A stretch of 64,000 bases of DNA from Gigantopelta aegis (lineage: Eukaryota > Mollusca > Gastropoda > Neomphalida > Peltospiridae): assembly GCF_016097555.1 (NCBI RefSeq), contig NC_054699.1, positions 4,612,666 to 4,676,665 of the forward strand. Reading direction: 5' to 3'. How positions within the stretch are numbered: position 1 is the stretch's first letter; every line of letters starts with the position of its first letter. This document shows, in pieces, positions 1 through 12,881 of the stretch. A model generated the notes under the pieces. It saw nothing but the letters and a program-made list of their open reading frames with translations. It was not told the origin of the DNA and did no database searches. The position numbers and the translations under genes are program-made.

Positions 1-3000
1 AGGATGCATGTTTGTTTGGGAATGTATATTATTAGCTTGCTCTGATGATTCTTGCGACGTAATTTGTGAGTCTATATTAACTTGCTCTGGTGAAGCCTGC
101 GATTTTGTTTGTGCGTTCTTGTCTTCTTGCTCTGGCGATTCTTGCGACTTTATTTGTGTGTCTACATCAGCTTGCTCTGATAATACACTACGATCTCTTT
201 GTGAATACAGTGGAGCATCCTTACTCCCTGTTAATATCTTGTATTTATTTTTCTCTTTGTCGTGTATGTCGTCTGCTTCTATACGTTCTTCAGAAGGTGC
301 TTCTCTGTCTGTAAACATCATGTCATTATCATTGTACAGCGACTTCTCCATTTGTTTATCACCAGAAGAATCTAGTACAGAATCCATCTTATTAGTGTTC
401 ACCTTTTCATCTTTTTTCATTTCATCCACATAAATTTGACGTATGCTGGTTGCGTGTAGTCCCAGGTCTCTGTTAAACAGAGAGTCGACGTCACTGTAGA
501 CATTACACGGCAACCTGCCAGACTCTTGTGGACGATTGTTAACATTGACGTGAGGATAGATGTGAGTATGTTGCGTTTGATTTATGTCACTGTCGTCTAT
601 TTCAGGGTCAAATGAATCTGCGTTGATTCCAGTTGATGCTTCGTAGTCTGGTGTTTGATTCAATTGTGCATCACCTTTTTCTACTTCTATGTATGTTTTA
701 TCATAATTTACCACACCTGCCGAATATAGAGCTGGCGTTTCATATGATATTACGTTGACATTTTTTGCCTCAACAAACACAGGTTTGTTATCGTCTGTTT
801 TTGAAGTATTGCGAGCCTTGGACTTGGTGGTTTCCTCTTTACTAGGGTTCCATGCAGCTGCATCGTGAGTATAATAGTTCACATCTTCATTTTCGCTAAT
901 GAACTGGCCTGTATTTGAAATATGGTCAAATGACGAATTACTCGGATATTCTCTATCATTCGCTTTATACTGATCTGCCTTTCCTGGATCTTGGCTGTCA
1001 TACATGGTATAGTTACAAGTTTCTTCCATCCAATGACCGCTATCCGAAGTGTGAGAGAATGGAAAAAATTTCAGATTTGATTCATTGTTAGATTTCCATT
1101 TATCTTTTGTTTCTGTAGCCTGAATGTGATACTTCGAGTCATTATTAGTTTCATCTTGGCCTGTCTCTGTAATGTGGGTAAACGAGACGTTACCCAGATT
1201 TTCATCGCCATTAAGACTATCAGTATCGATTGTGCTTTCGGTAGTTTTAGTTTGGGAACCGAGCTGTTTGTTCTCAATAGTTTCAAAATTGGAGTCAGGG
1301 TGTTTGTTCTCAAATATATCATATGGGGAATCAAGACGGTTGCTGTCAGTGGTTTCAAATTTAGAGTCACAATGTTTGTTCTCGGTGGTTTCAAATTTAG
1401 AGTCAGGATGTTTGTTCTCAAAGATATCAAACCTGGAGTAAAGATTATTGTTCTCAATGGTTTCAAACTGTGAGTCAGGGTGTTTGTTCTCAAATATATC
1501 AAATGGGGAGTCAACACAGTTGTTCTCAGTGGTTCCAAATTGAGAATCAGGGTGTTTGTTCTCAGTGATTTCAAATTGAGAGTCAGGATGTTTGTTCTCG
1601 ATGGTTTCAAACTGAGAGCCAAGGTGTTTGTTGTTATTAGTTTCAAATATGGAGTCAGAATGTTTGCTCTCAGGTGTTTCAACTTGGATATCAATAGGTT
1701 TGCTCTCAGGAATTTCATTTTTATTGTCCACTGAAGTTTCAAAGTCACTGTCCTTCCCTTTGAAATACATTTTCTTTATATCAGATCTTAGTCTCTCAAG
1801 AGTGTTATAAAAATTATCCTTACTGTATTTACTTTCCCACCCGACGTCCTCTTGCACCTGGTTGTTAGAAGTATTTTCATGTTCTGGAATCCCATTTGAA
1901 GCATCAGGACGCCGACCATCAGCTAGAAGCAATTCATTCTGTAACGAATCTTGCTTATATTCCAAAGGGCACATCAGCGCCTTCATTTTCTCCTCGTCCT
2001 CAAGAAAAGTGTCTTGGCTATCCTCGTCGTCTTTGCCCATCGACGAACTGTAACCCAGCGATGTATATTCCTCATCTTTGCTGAATGTCTCCTCGTTACG
2101 TTTTGAGTTTTCACTCTCAGTTTGTGAAACAGCAGATTGTTTCACGACCAGCTGCCCAAGGAATGCGTCTCCATTGCCGTCAAGGAGCAGATCATCACTG
2201 CACAACGACCCTGGCGGTGATCCTGGTACCAACATGCATCTGCTCCTAAGAGGCAAAATTCGTCGGGAAGTAGTGTCATCCTTTTTGTCCATTTTCCTAG
2301 CTTTTTTGTCAGAACTCCTGACAGATCCACCAGACTTTGACTTAAAAATCCATTCTTTATTATCGTTTTTCTGTGTCCCTGTAAGATAGTTTGAAATCTG
2401 CATTCGTTGCAGTTGATTTCGAAATGCGTCAGATGTTTCTTTAGTTCTTGATTTGGAAGTATCCTTCTTGTCAGCCACTTTTGGTGTTCTGGCTGTAGAT
2501 GCACCACCTTTGTTACTAGACTTTGATGATTTCCCAATACGGTGAGGAGGTCTCAGACAGTCTGGGGTTGGTAAAAGCCTTTCTGGTTGCATCTTGTCTT
2601 TGTTTGGTTTTTCCGGGGTTGGTAAAAGCCTTTCTGGTTGCACCCTGTCTTTGTTTGGTTTTGATCTGGCTTGTTCAGTCTGGGTTGTTGCGTTACCTTT
2701 GGGTTTAATGTTTCGTTTCCTTGAACTCTTCAGTGTTATAGCCACGTGTTTTTTTGCGGGAAGTTCGACTTTTATATCACATAGTTGTAATTGTCTTGAA
2801 ACCGTTGAAGAGTTTTCCTTGGATTTTTTTGGGTGCAGTCGTGTTTTGGTTTGAGGTGTATGTAGTGGTTTTCGGTTCAGTGCGAGGTTCTCTGTAGGTT
2901 TTGTCAGGGGCAGTTGTATTTTTCTTTGATCTCGATGCAGTGTCTTTGAAACCAATGAAGAGTTTTCCTTGAGTGCCTTCGCGCTTGGTCGTGTTTTTGT

Positions 3001-4539
3001 TTGCAATGGATACAAGTTTCGATTCTTTGAAACATTTTCTTTAGAAGAAATTTGTGCTTTTGTCTGATCTCGGTGCATTAAGTTTGAATCCAGTGAAACA
3101 TTTCCCTTAGATGTTCTGGGAGGCAATCGTGTTTTTGTCTGAACTGGATTTCGATTCAATGAAATGTTTTTGTTAGGTATTTTAGAAGATAAGCGTGTTT
3201 TTGTTTTATCTCTGTAAGGTGGGTTTGGACTTACCGAGGACTTTACCGTAACCCTGCTTTCATTGGCACCACTGTTGGGGTATTTCTGTAACCTCACAGT
3301 TGGATATGTCTTCACGTTGGTATCTCTCTTGGAACTCTTTACTTTCGGTGAGTATGTCTGCAGTCTTAGAGGCTGATACATTTGTTTATTAGTATTCATA
3401 CTGAACTTCATTGGTTTGGTGTATATCACTGGTGGTGGACGAATCAAACCACGGCGTTTCGTTGTTGGTTTGCTTGCCAACTCTCCAAAATACTTCATCC
3501 TGGACTGCAGCCTTTCACTTCTTTGTTCTAGAATGTAATAATTTCTAGCTGACATGGTGTGTGTTGTTACTGGGTTGTCCATAGTCTTCAGAAGACTTCC
3601 CAACCTTTTCTGAACCCTCGGCACCAGAGATAGGAAGTCATGCTTGGATGTGGTAAACAGACCTTGGGCATAGTCTCTCGCTTCTTTTAGCTTCGCCTGC
3701 ATTTCAGCATCCGAGGAAAATTCATCATTTGTCGTGTGTTGTTTCAACTCCCCATACTTCTCCTGTATTTGTTCTTCAAATCTTTCAAAGGTTTCTGTGA
3801 TGTGCCGTTTCAAAGGTTCTTTCCGATGCTGGCAGCGCAGACTGGAACACAACACCGATATTTGTTTTGCAAGACGTTCACTAAGCATTTGCAGTTTCGT
3901 TACCTCGTGACTAAAAGCCGAGTCTGTTTCTAAATAGTTTTCATCTGGTTCGTATTTATTGTTCTCTGTTTTACAGACAACACATTTCAGTTCATATTGT
4001 TGGTCGGACTGACGACAGTGCGTCACAGGATAACCCGGATGTCGGGAACAGCTAGAATGGATGTTCCAATCTCTGACGGGTTGCTCCGTTATCTCGTCCA
4101 ACGTCATAATCTCGTGAGATTCTCGCGATGCCATGTGATCACTTTGACATTCACCACAGAGAAACTGTCTGCAGTTGAAGCAGTAGCAGGACGCCGCGTG
4201 ATGTTCCTTGGAGCAGAAAATGTTCTCGGGATTTTTTGACACGCGCGATGCAATAAAATGATTTTGTCTCACCGAATCCACTGAAACTTTGGCAAACGTT
4301 CTTTCTTGGCAGGATGCACAGTGTTCTCGTATTGGTGTTACGCCTCCTTTACACGTGGCACATACGGGACGTAAGCAAGAGAGAAGGAACAGTCCAGACG
4401 GATCGTGTATGATGTTGTTGCACACACTGCATTTTTTGAAATCTACGTTTTCTGTGATTTTGTAAGCATGATAAAATGACTTTGATCTCTTCTTGGACAA
4501 ATTTACTGTCGTGTATTTCCGCCGTGGTTTCGAGTACAT
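1..4539 (-). CDS. RING-like/B-box protein with very long disordered tail (partial at 3' end)
   Basis: One uninterrupted minus-strand frame runs from ATG at 4539-4537 to the window edge, at least 1513 codons with no stop; an in-frame stop lies upstream at 4573-4575. Residues 37-77 form a RING-like finger (C37, C40, C55, C60, C63, C74, C77), but the usual His ligand position is Arg57 (SCLRPVCATC). A first B-box-like finger follows at about 109-135 (C109, H113, C118, C120, C123, C128, C131, H135) and a second at about 164-189 (CSRHP, then CVVC). Residues 220-330 are helical and charged, probably coiled coil. The rest is Ser/Lys/Asp/Glu-rich and looks disordered. It has a duplicated segment with the core QPERLLPTP near residues 626-660, a roughly 20-residue repeat at about 930-1107, and a SQESPEQ-type repeat at about 1453-1513. 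The N-terminal layout is TRIM-like (RING, B-box, B-box, coil). Function is not known; E3 ligase activity is doubtful without the His ligand. The divergent neighbour at 12882 has the same design. Confidence 0.85.
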   Translation of the reverse strand, partial: MYSKPRRKYTTVNLSKKRSKSFYHAYKITENVDFKKCSVCNNIIHDPSGLFLLSCLRPVCATCKGGVTPIREHCASCQERTFAKVSVDSVRQNHFIASRVSKNPENIFCSKEHHAASCYCFNCRQFLCGECQSDHMASRESHEIMTLDEITEQPVRDWNIHSSCSRHPGYPVTHCRQSDQQYELKCVVCKTENNKYEPDENYLETDSAFSHEVTKLQMLSERLAKQISVLCSSLRCQHRKEPLKRHITETFERFEEQIQEKYGELKQHTTNDEFSSDAEMQAKLKEARDYAQGLFTTSKHDFLSLVPRVQKRLGSLLKTMDNPVTTHTMSARNYYILEQRSERLQSRMKYFGELASKPTTKRRGLIRPPPVIYTKPMKFSMNTNKQMYQPLRLQTYSPKVKSSKRDTNVKTYPTVRLQKYPNSGANESRVTVKSSVSPNPPYRDKTKTRLSSKIPNKNISLNRNPVQTKTRLPPRTSKGNVSLDSNLMHRDQTKAQISSKENVSKNRNLYPLQTKTRPSAKALKENSSLVSKTLHRDQRKIQLPLTKPTENLALNRKPLHTPQTKTRLHPKKSKENSSTVSRQLQLCDIKVELPAKKHVAITLKSSRKRNIKPKGNATTQTEQARSKPNKDRVQPERLLPTPEKPNKDKMQPERLLPTPDCLRPPHRIGKSSKSSNKGGASTARTPKVADKKDTSKSRTKETSDAFRNQLQRMQISNYLTGTQKNDNKEWIFKSKSGGSVRSSDKKARKMDKKDDTTSRRILPLRSRCMLVPGSPPGSLCSDDLLLDGNGDAFLGQLVVKQSAVSQTESENSKRNEETFSKDEEYTSLGYSSSMGKDDEDSQDTFLEDEEKMKALMCPLEYKQDSLQNELLLADGRRPDASNGIPEHENTSNNQVQEDVGWESKYSKDNFYNTLERLRSDIKKMYFKGKDSDFETSVDNKNEIPESKPIDIQVETPESKHSDSIFETNNNKHLGSQFETIENKHPDSQFEITENKHPDSQFGTTENNCVDSPFDIFENKHPDSQFETIENNNLYSRFDIFENKHPDSKFETTENKHCDSKFETTDSNRLDSPYDIFENKHPDSNFETIENKQLGSQTKTTESTIDTDSLNGDENLGNVSFTHITETGQDETNNDSKYHIQATETKDKWKSNNESNLKFFPFSHTSDSGHWMEETCNYTMYDSQDPGKADQYKANDREYPSNSSFDHISNTGQFISENEDVNYYTHDAAAWNPSKEETTKSKARNTSKTDDNKPVFVEAKNVNVISYETPALYSAGVVNYDKTYIEVEKGDAQLNQTPDYEASTGINADSFDPEIDDSDINQTQHTHIYPHVNVNNRPQESGRLPCNVYSDVDSLFNRDLGLHATSIRQIYVDEMKKDEKVNTNKMDSVLDSSGDKQMEKSLYNDNDMMFTDREAPSEERIEADDIHDKEKNKYKILTGSKDAPLYSQRDRSVLSEQADVDTQIKSQESPEQEDKNAQTKSQASPEQVNIDSQITSQESSEQANNIHSQTNMHP
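1220..1750 (-). repeat. Coding tandem repeat, about 20 residues per unit
   Basis: Inside gene 1 the motif ENKHPDS followed by FET(T/I)EN recurs about every 20 codons, alternating with units ending in DSPY/DIFE, so the higher-order period is about 40 residues. The units are degenerate but in frame, which suggests the repeat is translated and tolerated as a disordered spacer. Confidence 0.8.
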
Positions 4540-4575
4540 CTTCGTAACACCCCAACGTCTTTGATGATTAGTTCA

Positions 4576-4662
4576 CCAAGTGTAAAGATTAGATTCGATT
4601 TACTGATGAATGATCTACAAAGAGACCAAAACATCTATATTAATGATAATTACATACATGTC

Positions 4663-4720
<58 letters not shown>

Positions 4721-5455
4721 GCACACGCACACACTCTCTCTCTCTCTCACACGCAGACACATACACGCACACGCACATGCACACACATATTACAAAAACA
4801 TGGAACATGGTCCGTGAACAATATTTTACACTTCGAGAACGAGAAAAACGAATAGCTCAATTAACCTCACCGACGGGGATCGATCCTACACCGACTGTGC
4901 ATCAGACGAGCGCTTTACGGCCAGCCCCTTATTAAGTACTGCTATAACCAACAATAATGAAAATACCGATACAATGCCATGCACATGTATATATGTGTAA
5001 TAAAATGAGAGTAAATCATATCGATTGTTAGTATAATACAGCCCAATTCCCTGCAATAGCCATGCATGACATTCATTCTGTAACTGAACATTAACAAACG
5101 TGAAAACTAATAATCGTGGTGAAAAACCTATATACCTTAAAATAGGCCATGGATCCATTGATATTGATAACATATAATATATTAGATATATATGAAGCCC
5201 GCTGATAACCGCACAATACATGTATGCTATTCTATCCTTAGCCTATGCAATGTATTACCTGAATAGTCCTAACATTTTATTCTAAACACAAATGTTGAAA
5301 TCATTACACAAAGAGATAAAAAGAATGGGAGTAGCAGGTGTGCGTTTGTACCTGGTTTGTGTGTCCAGGGCTTGTATTTTGTCACATTAATGGTGTGTGT
5401 GTGTGGGGGGGGGGGGGGGGGGGGGGGGTTTACTTTTCCCAAAATACCATATTGA
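4576..5455. other. Spacer: CA/GA microsatellites and SINE scrap
   Basis: Upstream of gene 1. A (CA)n/(CG)n/(CT)n microsatellite occupies about 4670-4795. A fragment of a SINE head in minus orientation (core ggatcgatcc) lies near 4860-4935, and a poly-G run spans 5405-5427. No gene is recognised. Any 5' UTR or promoter of gene 1 would be here, but I see no defined motif. Confidence 0.6.
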
Positions 5456-5777
5456 AGGAAGGAAGGAAATGGTTTATTTAATGACGCACTCAACACATTT
5501 TATTTACGGTTATATGGCGTCGGACATATGGTTAAGGACCACGCACTCAACACATTTTATTTACGGTTATATGGCGTCGGACATGTTATGGTTAAGGATC
5601 GCACATATATTGAGTGAGGAAACCCGCTGTCGCCACTTCATGGGCTACTCTTTTCGATTAGCAGCAAGGGATCTTTTATATGCACCATCCCATAGACAGG
5701 ACAGCACATACCACGGCCTTTGATGTACCATTCGTGGTGCACTGGCTGGAGCGAGAAATAACCCAATGGGCCCATAC
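5455..5777 (-). mobile_element. SINE, tail A, with internal tail duplication
   Basis: Reads in reverse as the common SINE of this window. The 3' tail (ttatttaacgacgcactcaa type) is at the left and duplicated once near 5484-5545; the central core (tgggatggtgcatataaaag type) follows. Confidence 0.75.
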
Positions 5778-5814
5778 CATATTGAATTAAACACCATGCA
5801 GAGTTTTCCTAATG

Positions 5815-6005
5815 CAGCAAGGGATCTTTTATATACACTTTCCCAAAGACAGGAAAGCACATACCACGGCATTTGTCCAGTTGTGGTGCAATGGTTGGAA
5901 CAAGAAAAAGCCCAATCAGTTGAACGGATTCACTGAGGTGGTTCGATCCTGCGACGCAAGCACCTCGGGCGAGCACTCAATCGACTGAGGTAAATCGCGC
6001 CTCTA
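5815..6005 (-). mobile_element. SINE fragment, tRNA-like head 3
   Basis: Contains the common core plus a tRNA-like head read on the minus strand, with a B-box-like gatcgaacc and an A-box-like segment near 5975-6000. Fused directly behind the preceding SINE. Confidence 0.65.
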
Positions 6006-6039
6006 TACAGACTGAGGGTTGTACCTTAAAGGCTTATTT

Positions 6040-6331
6040 TAACCATTCTCATTGGCAATGGTTTCATATATATATATATCAATAACCACTAATGGAGCAA
6101 AACACAGGGCTGAATTGGCAATGGTTTCATATATATATATATATATATATATCAATAACCACTAATGGAGCAAAACACAGGGCTGAATTGACAATGGTTT
6201 CATATATATATATATCAATAACCACTAATGGAGCAAAACACAGGGCTGAATTGGCAATGGTTTCATATATATATATATATATATATCAATAACCACTAAT
6301 GGAGCAAAACACAGGGCTGAATTGACAATGG

Positions 6332-6376
<45 letters not shown>

Positions 6377-6418
6377 TAACCACTAATGGAGCAAAACACA
6401 GGGCTGAATTGGCAATGG

Positions 6419-6455
<37 letters not shown>

Positions 6456-6560
6456 TAACCACTAATGGAGCAAAACACAGGGCTGAATTGACAATGGTTT
6501 CATATATATATATATCAATAACCACTAATGGAGCAAAACACAGGGCTGAATTAACAATTG
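6040..6560. repeat. Minisatellite with variable (AT)n cores, about 8 units
   Basis: The unit carries ccactaatggagcaaaacac, then cagggctgaatt, then (g/a)caatggtttc and a run of AT dinucleotides whose length varies from about 5 to 18 pairs. Units mostly alternate between ggcaatgg and gacaatgg, so the array has a dimeric higher-order pattern. Confidence 0.9.
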
Positions 6561-6628
6561 TTAAACACGTTCGTTTCAGAAAGACAGGCTTCGTAAAATA
6601 GGTTCATGGTGTGTTTAAGCTTATGCAA

Positions 6629-6873
6629 CCAGCCTCGGTGGTGTCGTGGTTAAGCCATCGAACATAAGGCTGGTAGGTACAGAGTTCGCAGCCCGGTACC
6701 GACTCCCACCCAGAGCGAGTTTTAACTACTCAATGGGTAGGTGTAAGACCATTACTCCCTCGTCTCTCTCACTAATCACTAACAACTAACCCACTGTCCT
6801 GGACAGACAGCCCAGATAGCTGAGGTGTGTGCCCAGGATTGTATATAAGCACGAAAATAAGTTTAAGAAGAAG
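6629..6873 (+). mobile_element. SINE, family C
   Basis: tRNA-like head (cctcggtggtgtcgtggtta) followed by a body with aggacagacagcccagat and a 3' end in aagaagaagaag. Other copies lie at 8371, 16284 and 45464. Confidence 0.75.
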
Positions 6874-7116
6874 AAGTTTGTGCAATGTTTGTCCGTTCAT
6901 AATGGAAAAAAACTACTGGTATGCAACCCTCCATATATCCATATATGCACCACTTATGTAATATTATTGAATTGCATAATATGAACTGTGTGCCTATTGG
7001 CCAAAAGGCTTAAAGCCAACAATCTGCCCTAGGCCGTAGGAAGCGGTAAGGCCAGTGACTGACCAATAGTTGACCTGATTTTTAATTTAAGAAAACAATA
7101 TATATATATATATATA

Positions 7117-8312
7117 TGTTACAGTTAATCTGTGAAACCAGTCATTACGCGTAATGCCTACACAAATCATTCATTTCACGAAGTGCCTGTAACCACCAGG
7201 CAATAGGCGAAATGACTGGAAATTCCAGGCATTTCACGAAATGACTGAAAATCATGGCCAGTCATTACGCAAAATGACTAAAGTAATATCTATAATACCA
7301 CACCACTCAAGTCCTAATACAACGCTTTATTTAAACTCAAATTAAATCATTTCAGAAGTTGTACATGAAGATGAAGATGAATGTTACCAAGTAGTCAGTG
7401 TTAAATCATGAAAGTAACATATTGGTATAGAAAGGTCACTTGTTTTTGCACACAAGACTACCATAACAACGGCTGGAACATTGAATTGTGGTTTTGAGAC
7501 ATTTGCATCGATTGGACTCGCATCTCTAAAGACCAGCACAGTTACACCTAACATATCCCTGTCTACCACAGTTGGAGTTGTGATTAACAGCTTGGTGTAA
7601 GGCCACTGGCTTTGTACGGTTTACATCAACATCAGTAAGTAAACGCTGGGGCCACAAATCAAACTGATTGCGTGTAAACTTCCCTTTTAGAATCCCTTCT
7701 TTCACACAAATTGCCTACATATCGTTCTCATCATGGTCTATGGTTATTCTGAGAATATTTCGTGGATCACCGCGTCACCTATCCACAAGAGGGATAGGTA
7801 CAGCTACGTTGTCTTCCACCTGTGCACTTGTTAGCTCTTGATCATACGCTTAGCCCGAGTCATTTGGGAGGAACTCGCACCATTTCTGTCATTTAAGATA
7901 TTGTAAATGCGAGCCTTGAGTAAATCAGCCGGGACAGCATGTCATTACAGCTAATCAGGGATGAAAAGAAGCTCCTAGATAGCAAGACATCAATAATATA
8001 ACAGATTCTGTGTTGTTTGTTTAAGAATAAACTAGAGAAACACTATTTACCAGAACCTTTGTTCATAATATTCAAGTGTTATTAAGCATATTCTAGATAA
8101 AATTCTTTAATCAGAAACTATAGCAAAAGTTGAATACATACGTTATTGTATTAATATCAAGTAGTATTTTAAATCGTTTAATCAATATATTTATCCTCGT
8201 TTGTTCTTAAAATGTGATTCCGTGTATTGCCTGGTGGTCACGGGCACTTCGCGAAATGACTGATTGTTTAGGCACTACGTGTAATGACTGCTTTCACAGA
8301 TTGACTGTAACA
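7117..8312. mobile_element. Ginger-like DNA transposon remnant with long TIRs
   Basis: Ends are TGTTACAG and CTGTAACA, flanked on both sides by TATA (candidate 4-bp target duplication in an AT repeat). The terminal inverted repeats extend about 88 bp at roughly 85-90% identity by eye. On the minus strand the interior encodes a short Cys-rich tract (GYVRCNCAGL, RCESNRCKC) like the CxC-type tail I associate with Ginger and KRBA2-like integrases. Only this remnant of the coding part is seen, so the element is decayed and non-autonomous. The family call rests on termini and the Cys tract and is an inference. Confidence 0.6.
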
Positions 8313-8370
8313 TATATACATACATACATACAAAAAGCATGGAGTCGTTAATCCTGCTTGAAATATCACC

Positions 8371-8633
8371 ATTTCATTTTAACTTATACTTTCGATCTTA
8401 CATCCAATTAATGTTCAAGCACACTGTCTTGGGCATACATACCTCAGCTATCTGGGCTGTCTATCCAGGATAGTGGGTCAGTTGTTAGTCATAGATAAGA
8501 GGATGTAGTGGCTTTACATCTACCCATTGAGCCCTTAAGAACTCGCTCTGGGTTGGAGCTGGTACCGGGCTGCGAACCCTGTACCAACCAGCCTGTAGTC
8601 CGATGGCTTCACCACTGCGCCACCGAGGCCGGT
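8371..8633 (-). mobile_element. SINE, family C
   Basis: Reverse copy of the 6629 element: 3' end with catttcattttaacttata at the left, body with gggctgtctatccaggatag, head ending in gccaccgaggccggt at the right. Confidence 0.75.
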
Positions 8634-8865
8634 AAATATCACCGAACACTGTTTCACTTTGCCAGAATGGAGCAAAAAGCATCCATTTTGAAAACAATAT
8701 TTGAGAGGAGGGCATTATTCAACACCCTCCACGCACGGTGGGGTCAAAATAGAGCTTACCAATAATGTTGGGCTTTCTACGCAGCCTTTCTGCCAAAAAG
8801 ACCAACACATTTTGAGGATACGTAATAAAAACAAAACAGATCATAAGTGGCCCTACTGGTTGCAC

Positions 8866-9490
8866 TATACCAATTAATTTCCGGCAGGGTCGAAGTTCGA
8901 GGTGTACCGAACTTTTGATAGAGAAGTTAACACCACAAGTCCTGTGATTGGTTATAAATGTGAGTGTGTTGGTTGTAAAAAAAATTAGTTTCATCTGGGC
9001 TAAAAATGTATGCAATTTTATTTGATGTAGTACCACCGTGTCAAGTAGCCTTGTGCTTGGAACATGTATGGGGTACCTGTAAAAAAAAGTACTAAAAGTT
9101 TGTGCGAAACTAGGGGTGTTGCAGAAACATCTGGTTATACCGAAAATGAGCCATGAAAGGTACCATTTTCTGCAGTTAATACTTTGAGGTAGGGGTTGTA
9201 GTACTGATATTTATGGGTCACAGTTTGGTTGATATATTGCATATAGTGTTTTTAAACACAAACGTTAACATGGTCGCCTATGGGATTTGAATTGGTATAG
9301 TCCAACCTATAAGGTGGTTATGGGTTTGAAACAGCAAAGTTCTCTTTACTATAATCTTTCTAAAAATTATAAAAACGTATCCATTAATTCCCATGATATT
9401 TGGGTACATAATTCTACCCTTGGTAGAAACCCTGCTATGGGCGGGTTTAATTGCTATAAAAAAACACGTTTGACGCAACGTCTTTTGTAG
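8866..9490 (+). repeat. Dispersed repeat shared with 20700-21345
   Basis: The stretch with caccacaagtcctgtgattg, aattagtttcatctgggcta and gtcgcctatgggatttgaat recurs inverted in the PARL intron at about 20700-21345. No terminal repeats or coding potential were recognised; probably an old transposable element. Confidence 0.55.
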
Positions 9491-10133
9491 CTGGTGTTAA
9501 TATACGTACTTACATATCGACGATCCATGCCTGAATGCGGTTCTTGATATACAGATCTACCTGGCGTCATGTGACAGTTGCAAAGAAGGCGTAGCGGAAT
9601 TGATCTGCATTTCAAATTTTAGCGTAAATGAAAGTAATAATTTACCGGCAAAGAAAGCCAATATTGATAATACGTGTCGCAAACATGGCGGAGAGCTATT
9701 AAAATAATAAGCTGTAATAAGCTGTAATTTACGCTTTAACATGCCGGTTTCATTCCATTTTATTTCTCAGCAGTCTGTGAAATTTCCAAGTCAAACCATA
9801 TCCGGAAGACAATCGTGAATGTACGTGACAGCACCCCAGCACACAGCTTAAAGCCCGATCCCGAATTCGCTGCATTGTAAAATGTTTCCAACTAACAAAA
9901 TCGTTTAACATTACATAGTAAATATATATTTGTTTGGAATATTAGATAGCGTCTGTATATTCAGTGTATTTGTAATAATCTTGATATTTTTAAGTAGCCC
10001 AAACTAGATATGACCTTCAAATAATTTCATACGTACAGGCATTTCTTTTATTAAAAAACAAAATGAAATTTGCCACTAATATGTTATGCAGAAACATAGG
10101 CCTACATTTAATATGTAATTACAGCAGGGCCGT
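9491..10133. other. No feature recognised
   Basis: AT-rich sequence with no coding pattern, terminal repeat or tandem structure that I can support. Confidence 0.5.
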
Positions 10134-10319
10134 ACCCTGATCAAAATCCGGGGGGGGGGGGGGGGGGGGGGGCACTACTTTTTATACACAAATAAAACAC
10201 TATACAAATTAAACCCTGAGATGTGTATGCCATTTTCTGGAGTAAAAAAAAATTGAGATTCTCAGAGGAGCAACTGCCCCTCCTTCTGCCTCCCCCCTCC
10301 CGGAGGGTACGGCCCTGTA
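10134..10319. repeat. Short TIR repeat with poly-G run
   Basis: Bounded by cagggccgtaccc at the left and gggtacggccctg at the right, a perfect 13-bp inverted repeat. A poly-G run near 10151-10171 sits inside. MITE-like; family unknown. Confidence 0.6.
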
Positions 10320-12320
<2,001 letters not shown>

Positions 12321-12321
12321 G

Positions 12322-12597
12322 AAGTTTGTTTTGTTTAACAACACCACTAGAGCAAACTGATTTATTAATAAATTTAATTTATTATTGGATGTCAAACATT
12401 TGGTAATTTTGACATATAGTCTCAGATAGGAAACACACTACATTTCTTTTCCATTAGTAGCAAGAGAGCCTTTGATATACCAGTCGTAGTGCACTGTCTG
12501 AAACGACACATAGCCCAATGGGCCCACCGACGGGAATCGATCCCACACCGACAGCACATCAGTCGAGCGCTTTACTACTGGGCTACGACCCGGTCCC
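12322..12597 (-). mobile_element. SINE, head 1 + tail B
   Basis: Tail B (tttgttttgtttaacaacac, then attggatgtcaaacatttgg) at the left, common core in the middle, tRNA-like head with B box ggaatcgatcccac read in reverse at the right. A second tail scrap follows at about 12608-12660. Lies 285 bp upstream of the RING/B-box gene. Confidence 0.8.
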
Positions 12598-12881
12598 TGT
12601 AATGAGCTAAAAGTGTGTTATGTTTAACGACACCACTGAAACACATTGTTTAATTAATCCGCCCCCTAAATTTTGTGACAGTCATAATTTTATTATATAT
12701 TTTCTTTTTTTTTACGATCCCCTCCAAACCTCCACTAAAGTTCCATTGTCATTCTGCCTGTTATAGGGGCCCCCCACTAAATGGATTTTCTGGATCCGCC
12801 ACTGGAAAGACATAATATGTAATCATCTATACATGTATTTTCTTTTTTCTACTTCAGATCAGGAATCTTCTAGACAGCGAC

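Noticed and set aside
1071-1748. 225-codon minus frame and matching plus frames
   Set aside because: Off-frame shadow of the repeat block in gene 1; the true frame is the one continuous to 4539.
4349-4555. 68-codon minus frame with an ATG
   Set aside because: Out of frame with the RING cysteines; the real start is 4539.
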